This document shows positions 5,869 through 11,088 of a stretch of 11,088 bases of DNA, one piece after another. This DNA comes from JANYBV01 sp043763155 (lineage in GTDB: Bacteria > Pseudomonadota > Alphaproteobacteria > Rickettsiales > SXRF01): the NCBI GenBank assembly GCA_043763155.1, contig JAYULW010000008.1, positions 1 through 11,088 on the forward strand, read 5' to 3'. The translations under genes and the position numbers were made by a program. How positions within the stretch are numbered: position 1 is the stretch's first letter; the number at the start of each line of letters is the position of its first letter. Below the pieces are notes generated by a model that was given only the letters and a program-made list of their open reading frames with translations, ran no database searches and was not told where the DNA came from.

Positions 5869-7676
5869 ACCGTTTCCTTCAAAATTCGCATAGGGAGTGT
5901 AAAATAAAAAACCGTGCCCTGATTCAGCACCGACTCAAACCAGATGCGCCCGCCGAGCTTGCGCAATGTCGCCTTCACATACGACATGCCCATGCCCGAT
6001 CCGCGCACGTCGCCGCTATTGCTAGCGCGGCGAAAAATTTCAAACACTCTGTGTGTATCGCTGTCCGCGATGCCGCGCCCGTTATCGGTCACGCTGAAAA
6101 GCACCTCGTCAGCGGTCGCCTGCGCCTCGACCACAATCACCCCCGGCTTACCGGGCATTAAATATTTCACCGCATTATCTAGCAGGTTTCCAAAAATCTG
6201 CTCCAGCGCCACAGCATCGGCCACTATTGATGGTAGCGGCTTAAGGGTGACCGCGATCTTTTTCACCGAAATCTCATGCGCCAGCGCCGCAATGCACCGC
6301 GCCACCACCGCCTGCACATTCACATTTTCCAGCCTGTATTCCCGCCTGCCAATGCGCGACATATCTAAAATCGCCGAGGTCAGGATCTCCATCCGCGCCA
6401 CCGCCGCATCAATAAATCCAAGCGCTTCGGGCACATCCTTGTCAAAAGTCGCAGCCATCTTTTTGAGTGCGTCCTCCGGCATTTTCTTGCGCGCCTCCGC
6501 CAGCACTGGCTCAACCTCTTTCAGCGCATACCGCACCTCTGACGAGAATCCCCGCAAGTTCACCAACGGCGCCCGCAAATCATGCGACGCGATATAGGTA
6601 AATCCCTCCATATCGTTATTGAGCTGGCGCAATTCTTCTTCGCGCTCCTTCTGCTGCGTAATGTCGTTGTGCGAGCCGACCATGCGGTACATAAACCCGC
6701 GCTCGTCCCACAGCCCCACCCCGCGTGAAAAAATCCACCGCCAACTGCCATTTTTGTGCCGCAAGCGGAATTCGTTGGTATATTCCGCCGTTTCCTTAGC
6801 TGCATACCGCTCATACGCATCCAGCGTCGAAGCCACATCGTCAGGGTGCAGCAGCGTCTTAAACCCATCAACCGTGTCCGGGTATTCTCCCGCGTCATAC
6901 CCCAGCATGCGCCCGCATGCCGCCGAGTGGTAGCAGGTGCGGTCAATCAGGTTCAAATCATAAATCCCGTTATTGACCCCGTTCATAATCATCTGGAAGC
7001 GCTCTTCGCTGGAGCGCAATTCCTTTTCCGTTTCCCGGCCGCGCGTGAGCAGCGAATAAATCAGCATATTGGCCACCACCAGCGCGCCAACACCCAGCGC
7101 CGTTCCCACAAATAACGTGTATTGGTAATTGCGCTGCTGTTCGCGCGCCGCTTCCTCGCGTTCTGCCAGCAGCGTATTTTCGAGCGTAGCCACTGCTTCA
7201 AGACTGTCGCGCAGCTCGTCCATGGCGTCTTTGCTCTGCTGCAAATCTTTCACCGTCAGCCGGCGCTGCCCGCTATGCCCCAACCGCTCCAGGTGGTCCT
7301 GCAGGATTTTCTTCATGCCCTCCACCCGGCGGGTAATGCCCTCGGCATTAGGGCGCTGCGCATCTTCCGATTCCAGCAACGCGCCCAGATGCTTCATATC
7401 TTCGTCCATCAGCGCGATAGAATCTTTGTAAGGCACTAAAAACTTATCAATGCCCGAAAGCAGAAACCCGCGCTGGCTGGTTTCCATATTCAGCGCATCC
7501 ATCATCACCAGGCGCGATTGCTTGAGCAATTCGTAGCTGCGCATCACTGCTTCGCTGCGGCTTTGCAAAATTTCCGACTGCCGGTAAATCACACACGTAA
7601 ACACCACCAGCAACGCGCACGACACCGTGAACATTGTCAGGAAATATTTTTTGGTGGGTTCAAGCGTAGGAAGCAT
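5865..7676 (-). CDS. CHASE3-PAS membrane sensor histidine kinase
   Basis: The 603 residues begin with a membrane helix (about 13-31), followed by an extracytoplasmic helical CHASE3-type sensor (about 32-185) with the hallmark ETSQRGFLLSG (65-75). A second helix (about 188-210) leads to a PAS domain (about 222-345) ending in SHNDIT. HisKA carries H365 in IASHDLRAPLVNLRGF. Between it and the second helix of the dimerisation domain is an extra helical insert (about 385-420), common in this kinase subfamily. The ATPase has N501 (NLLDNAVKY), D531 (DNGRGI) and GSGMGM (559-564). It should sense a periplasmic or membrane cue and phosphorylate the overlapping Rcp1-like regulator. No clear ribosome binding site precedes the ATG at 7676; the next ATG, at residue 15, would cut into the helix, so I kept this start. 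Confidence 0.93.
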   Translation of the reverse strand: MLPTLEPTKKYFLTMFTVSCALLVVFTCVIYRQSEILQSRSEAVMRSYELLKQSRLVMMDALNMETSQRGFLLSGIDKFLVPYKDSIALMDEDMKHLGALLESEDAQRPNAEGITRRVEGMKKILQDHLERLGHSGQRRLTVKDLQQSKDAMDELRDSLEAVATLENTLLAEREEAAREQQRNYQYTLFVGTALGVGALVVANMLIYSLLTRGRETEKELRSSEERFQMIMNGVNNGIYDLNLIDRTCYHSAACGRMLGYDAGEYPDTVDGFKTLLHPDDVASTLDAYERYAAKETAEYTNEFRLRHKNGSWRWIFSRGVGLWDERGFMYRMVGSHNDITQQKEREEELRQLNNDMEGFTYIASHDLRAPLVNLRGFSSEVRYALKEVEPVLAEARKKMPEDALKKMAATFDKDVPEALGFIDAAVARMEILTSAILDMSRIGRREYRLENVNVQAVVARCIAALAHEISVKKIAVTLKPLPSIVADAVALEQIFGNLLDNAVKYLMPGKPGVIVVEAQATADEVLFSVTDNGRGIADSDTHRVFEIFRRASNSGDVRGSGMGMSYVKATLRKLGGRIWFESVLNQGTVFYFTLPMRILKETV

Positions 7677-7711
7677 AGTGCTGTGCTAACGGAGATTTAA
7701 AAATAGCATGA

Positions 7712-7740
7712 GGGGCGAAATGTCCGAAGACATCCGCCCC
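7712..7740 (-). terminator. Strong UUCG-loop hairpin after the entericidin-like gene
   Basis: GGGGCG (7712-7717) pairs with CGCCCC (7735-7740) and ATGTC (7720-7724) with GACAT (7729-7733). In minus-strand RNA the loop reads UUCG closed by C-G, an exceptionally stable tetraloop. A TATTTTT run follows, but only about 7 bases after the stem, so termination may be partial. It separates the lipoprotein gene from the CHASE3 kinase operon. Confidence 0.6.
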
Positions 7741-7763
7741 TACATACGATAGCCGTAAAACTA

Positions 7764-7904
7764 TTAGTAGTTCTTGTGCTTGTCAGCCGATTTTTCGAGC
7801 TTCTGGCCACCTGCGGACAGGTCTTCGCCAGCGCCCGACATGGTGTTGCAAGCTGCGAGCAAGGGCAGAACTGCAAGAACTGCGAGGATGCTGATACGTT
7901 TCAT
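7764..7904 (-). CDS. Entericidin A/B-family small lipoprotein
   Basis: The 46-residue product begins MKRISILAVLAVLPLLAAC, a lipoprotein signal with lipobox LAAC and the acylated Cys at position 19. The mature part, NTMSGAGEDLSAGGQKLEKS followed by ADKHKNY, carries the GAGED-AGG-LEK pattern of entericidins. In E. coli the EcnA/EcnB pair was described as an antidote/toxin linked to stationary-phase lysis, but most relatives are single genes of unknown role, as here. I chose the ATG at 7904 because TTGGAGA lies 7 bases upstream and the signal peptide begins cleanly there; a longer frame to 7961 would place extra residues before the signal. It has its own terminator-like hairpin, so it is probably transcribed alone. 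Confidence 0.92.
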   Translation of the reverse strand: MKRISILAVLAVLPLLAACNTMSGAGEDLSAGGQKLEKSADKHKNY

Positions 7905-8037
7905 AACTAATCTCCAAAGTTGAATAATAACAGGCCTGAATAAATCAAACCGCTGATACAACCCTATAAATCCACCCGTAAATTAGCGATAGGACATCTG
8001 CTCACTGCTATAAGGATTCCGTAAAAAAGCGCATAAA

Positions 8038-9036
8038 TCAGAATCGGTAGGAATAGGTAAGCGCCCCGAACTGCGCGTCATTTGTCTGGCCCTTGAATTC
8101 CTTAGTCATCACCACCTGCGTATAGGAAATGCGCGACGCCCCATAGGTCACCGCCACCCCCGCCTGCAACCCACCCACGAAAATATTTTTATCCACGCTT
8201 GGGCTATTGGAGAAGCTATTGCCATCCAGAAAAATATTGCGCCCCACCGCGCGGCCCTCAAGGCCTGCAAATAAATACCCGCCCAGTTTTTTCGTAGGCA
8301 AAAAGAAATCCGACCCCGGAAGGCTGGGGCGAATGCGCGGCGGGCCGTAATCGGCGGGCAGATCATAGCCGATGCGCATCGTGCCTCCCACCACCGCATC
8401 GGTGGTGATGTTGCCGAGGTTGAACCCCGTATGCGGCGTAAAATCCACGCCCACGCCAAATGGCGAATATTGCAGCATGTTACGCCATTTATGCTCGTAG
8501 GTCAGCACCACGCCCGGCTCGTTTTGTATCTGGTAATTCCAGCCATGCGGCTGCGGGCTGTCCACCACATGATGCACGAATTTCTGCGTTGGCTCCGCCA
8601 GCGAATCCGGCCCCACCACACCCAGCGTCAGCACGATGTTATCCAGCTCTTTGCCCGTATCCGAAACCATACCCACCGAACCGTACAGCCAGCCCGCATA
8701 CGGCCTGTCGCTGGGATCGGGCACAGTAAGCCCAAGGTTGCGCGGCGTAAAAATACTCTGTCCTGCCGCAATACTGATGCGTTTATGCCCCGTCTCGTCT
8801 AAGGGCAGCACGTGCGACGCCAGCCAGTTCGCGGCGTCCGGCACATCGCTCTCAGGCGAGAGATACGCAAAGCGGATGCCGTTAGTATAGTTGCGGTCCT
8901 GCCCGCTGAAAATATCATTTTCAAACACGACATTGAAAATGCCGTGGTCATCATCCTTCACCCGCTCCGGCGCATCTGCAAAAGCGGCAGCAGGAAAGGT
9001 TGCGCAAACCGCGCATACGAGCAACCGCGAAAACAT
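8038..9036 (-). CDS. LpxR-family outer-membrane lipid A 3'-O-deacylase
   Basis: The 332-residue product has a signal peptide (cleavage after AFA, residue 20) and a beta-barrel-like mature part ending in YSYRF, whose terminal Phe fits an outer-membrane sorting signal. Family motifs are in order: FENDIF (N40, D41), DRNYTNG (T51 within), DRPYAGW (110-116), GVVGPDSLAEPTQKFVHH (139-156) and QIQNEPG. In Salmonella LpxR, Asn, Asp, Thr and a His of these regions form the calcium-dependent site that removes the 3' acyloxyacyl chain of lipid A. N40, D41, T51 and H155 are the likely equivalents by motif. It starts 2 bases after the stop of the two-helix protein and has no clear ribosome binding site, so translation is probably coupled. 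Family is confident; substrate is inferred. Confidence 0.9.
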   Translation of the reverse strand: MFSRLLVCAVCATFPAAAFADAPERVKDDDHGIFNVVFENDIFSGQDRNYTNGIRFAYLSPESDVPDAANWLASHVLPLDETGHKRISIAAGQSIFTPRNLGLTVPDPSDRPYAGWLYGSVGMVSDTGKELDNIVLTLGVVGPDSLAEPTQKFVHHVVDSPQPHGWNYQIQNEPGVVLTYEHKWRNMLQYSPFGVGVDFTPHTGFNLGNITTDAVVGGTMRIGYDLPADYGPPRIRPSLPGSDFFLPTKKLGGYLFAGLEGRAVGRNIFLDGNSFSNSPSVDKNIFVGGLQAGVAVTYGASRISYTQVVMTKEFKGQTNDAQFGALTYSYRF

Positions 9037-9038
9037 AA

Positions 9039-9452
9039 TTAAAGTTTTGGCTCAGGCGCCTGCGGCGGCTGGCTCATAAACCCGTCAACAAACGCAAATC
9101 CAAGCTTCGTGGCGCGTTCCGCCAGCGGGTTCTTGCGAACCAGCACCTGCGCGGGAATATGTTTGATGCGGCGAATAGTGACAAACAACTGATTCACCAT
9201 CAGCCCCGTCATAATGATAATCACACCCGCCATAATCATCATGGCGGCGTTTGGCTCCAGCCCGTGCGCCACCAGCGCCGCGTAGGCCGCGTAAATCATC
9301 CCCACCACAAGCACACCGGCAAGGATGGAGCTAAGAATAGCAAGGGCGACAACCGCCGCTATGCCCGATAACAACCGGCCAAACATGGGTGTGCTATCAG
9401 CGACACTGCGCCCTGCTAGCATTAATCCCAGTATTTTTGCGATTGTAGACAT
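9039..9452 (-). CDS. Two-helix inner-membrane protein, function unknown
   Basis: The 137-residue product has a short amphipathic start, a long hydrophobic stretch (about 28-60), a second helix (about 69-90), then a basic segment, TIRRIKHIPAQVLVRKNP, and a tail ending QPPQAPEPKL. The shape recalls phage-holin-like superfamily proteins found in many non-phage operons, but I see no motif that fixes a family. I chose the ATG at 9452 because GGAGAG sits about 10 bases upstream; a TTG at 9470 would include that site in the coding region. It lies between the OmpA-family gene (28-base gap) and the LpxR-like gene (2-base gap), so a shared envelope role is likely. Confidence 0.8.
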   Translation of the reverse strand: MSTIAKILGLMLAGRSVADSTPMFGRLLSGIAAVVALAILSSILAGVLVVGMIYAAYAALVAHGLEPNAAMMIMAGVIIIMTGLMVNQLFVTIRRIKHIPAQVLVRKNPLAERATKLGFAFVDGFMSQPPQAPEPKL

Positions 9453-9480
9453 AACGGCGGCTCTCTCCAATTTAGGTTAA

Positions 9481-10230
<750 letters not shown>

Positions 10231-10273
10231 TTTATTCGTCCTGGTTGTCATTGTTACAATCCCAATATTGCAG

Positions 10274-10286
10274 CCTTACCGTAAGG
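10274..10286 (-). promoter_or_regulatory. Operator-like palindrome upstream of the OmpA operon
   Basis: CCTTAC, C, GTAAGG is a perfect inverted repeat about 44-56 bases before the OmpA-family start. An AT-rich TATAAA (10304-10309, minus strand) a little further upstream could be a -10 box, which would place the palindrome just after the transcription start, a common repressor position. No good -35 box is seen. The rest of the 232-base divergent region (10231-10462) shows nothing firmer. Confidence 0.3.
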
Positions 10287-10462
10287 ATACGATAGGCATG
10301 GTTTTTATATGCATAAGGAACTGGTAAATACTTGAGCTTTACGCATTCTTTATGCCCCTCTGCGAGGTTCACACAACTATTTAATCCAAAAAATGTTTAA
10401 GTAAGATGAAAAATTATTTAAGTATTAGTTTCCAACCATTTAGCTATAGAAGGAAGAATATC

Positions 10463-10873
10463 GTGAAACCTCAATCGCTTTCCGCAGTTTTGGGGGGTCT
10501 GGCTACCATTTTTATTGCCACCACCGCCCTCGCCGACGTCGTGCCCGTTACCCCCAAACAGGTTGGAAATATCGAATTTATTACCGGCGGTATCGGCGAT
10601 GAGGAGCGTTCTTCCATCGAAGCCGTCAAATCCAACTATAACCTCTATGTCATGAGCGCCGGAACCGATGGCGCCTTCACCGGCAATATGCACCTCAACA
10701 TTCTGGATAAGAGCAATAATTCGGTACTGGACACCGAGATCGGCCCCCTCTTCTACGCCAAGCTCCCTGATGGCGCATACACCATCGAAGGCACCCACAA
10801 CAACCAAACCAAAAGTGAGAAGGTCACAATCTCCGGCGGCAAATCCAAATCCGTCCATTTTGGCTGGAAGTAA
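10463..10873 (+). CDS. Small exported protein with carboxypeptidase-regulatory-like fold (putative)
   Basis: The 136-residue product starts at a GTG (10463) with GAAGGAAG 6 bases upstream. This start gives a clean signal peptide, MKPQSLSAVLGGLATIFIAT followed by TALA (cleavage after residue 24); an ATG at 10406 would bury the signal behind 19 extra residues. The mature part contains GGIGDEERSSIEAV, then beta-rich stretches (MHLNILDKSNNSVLDTEIGP, AKLPDGAYTIEGTHNNQTKS) and ends HFGWK. The LPDGxYTIEGTHNNQTKSEKVTI pattern is that of carboxypeptidase-regulatory-like or prealbumin-like beta-sandwich domains, often found in small periplasmic proteins without catalytic residues. It is monocistronic, ended by a strong terminator. 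Export is confident; fold assignment is moderate and function unknown. Confidence 0.85.
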   Translation: MKPQSLSAVLGGLATIFIATTALADVVPVTPKQVGNIEFITGGIGDEERSSIEAVKSNYNLYVMSAGTDGAFTGNMHLNILDKSNNSVLDTEIGPLFYAKLPDGAYTIEGTHNNQTKSEKVTISGGKSKSVHFGWK

Positions 10874-10888
10874 CAGCCACCAAAAAGC

Positions 10889-10920
10889 AAAAAAGCCCGG
10901 CAACCTGCCGGGCTTTTTTT
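10889..10920. terminator. Bidirectional Rho-independent terminator between convergent genes
   Basis: AGCCCGGCA (10894-10902) pairs perfectly with TGCCGGGCT (10906-10914) around a 3-base loop, with A-rich sequence on the left and seven T (10914-10920) on the right. It can work in both directions: it ends the exported-protein gene (stop at 10873) on the plus strand and the partial gene with stop at 10933 on the minus strand. Confidence 0.92.
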
Positions 10921-10932
10921 GTATCCTGAATC

Positions 10933-11088
10933 CTAGATCTCGCTGCTCTGTCCGCCTGCGCGGCCATTCGCATCATCAAAGTTATTAGCATCCGGCAGGC
11001 GTTCCGCCGTGTTGCTGCGCGGCGCTGCCGTGCCGTTCTTTTCAATATTGTTGGCCAGCCGCGCTCCGTTGCGCTTGCGCCCGTCACT
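10933..11088 (-). CDS. C-terminal fragment of an unknown hydrophilic protein
   Basis: A minus-strand frame is open from the window edge to a TAG at 10933-10935 and reads 51 residues, starting SDGRKRNGARLANNIEKNGT and ending GRAGGQSSEI. It is hydrophilic and rich in Asn, Gly, Arg and Ala, with no visible domain. Its stop lies 12 bases from the shared terminator, which is the main support for a real gene end. Another minus frame is also open here but runs across the terminator into the convergent gene, so I reject it. The start is outside the window. Confidence 0.55.
   Translation of the reverse strand, partial: SDGRKRNGARLANNIEKNGTAAPRSNTAERLPDANNFDDANGRAGGQSSEI

Noticed and set aside
9039..9452. 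Two-helix protein as a phage holin
   Set aside because: There is no endolysin, phage gene or integration sign nearby, and the gene is embedded in an envelope operon. The resemblance is only in helix layout.
10316..10345. GGAAC at about 10316 as a general-stress (EcfG-type) promoter for the exported-protein gene
   Set aside because: At 16-17 bases spacing the partner reads TTT rather than GTT, and no other such element was found upstream of the stress-like genes.
10824..11087. Minus-strand 87-residue frame running across the terminator at 10889-10920
   Set aside because: A gene reading through a perfect bidirectional terminator into the 3' end of a convergent gene is unlikely. Another frame ends at 10933, just before the terminator.

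Overview
The window reads as a chromosomal stretch of a Gram-negative proteobacterium of moderate GC. An alphaproteobacterium is my best guess, but the sequence does not prove it. Gram-negative status rests on an OmpA-family peptidoglycan-binding protein, an LpxR-type outer-membrane lipid A deacylase and an entericidin-type lipoprotein. No rRNA, tRNA, CRISPR array, transposase, integrase or phage gene is visible. The genes are dense and mostly arranged in tight operons.

Layout. (1) Positions 1-1398, plus strand: the tail of a glycine-zipper protein and its terminator, a low-affinity iron permease family protein, a stand-alone receiver protein, and a 59-residue DUF1328 membrane protein. (2) Positions 1408-3349, minus strand: a compact operon of an 84-residue single-pass membrane protein, a YfdX-like exported protein and a soluble histidine kinase with no sensor domain. 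It meets the DUF1328 gene tail to tail over a 13-bp tandem duplication. (3) Positions 3503-3791, minus strand: an unrecognised, very acidic 58-residue protein with a hairpin on each side of its coding region. (4) Positions 3835-7676, minus strand: a three-gene signalling operon, CHASE3-PAS histidine kinase, then an Rcp1-like receiver protein, then a receiver-kinase-receiver hybrid. (5) Positions 7712-7904, minus strand: an entericidin-like lipoprotein and a UUCG-loop hairpin. (6) Positions 8038-10230, minus strand: an envelope operon of an OmpA-family protein with a long glutamine tail, a two-helix membrane protein and an LpxR-like deacylase. (7) Positions 10463-10873, plus strand: a small exported protein ending in a terminator shared with a convergent, truncated minus-strand gene (10933-11088).

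Five two-component proteins lie in about 7 kb, yet none has a DNA-binding or enzymatic output domain, and no Hpt domain is visible. Phosphate probably passes between these proteins and leaves the cluster through a partner elsewhere. The surrounding genes (YfdX, DUF1328, entericidin, LpxR, OmpA) suggest that envelope or general stress is the theme; that link is inference. The points most worth following are the 18-unit CAG tract in the OmpA gene, the hairpin-flanked acidic mini-gene, and the kinase/receiver network without an output. I see no clear evidence of a wholly new system such as a defence island.
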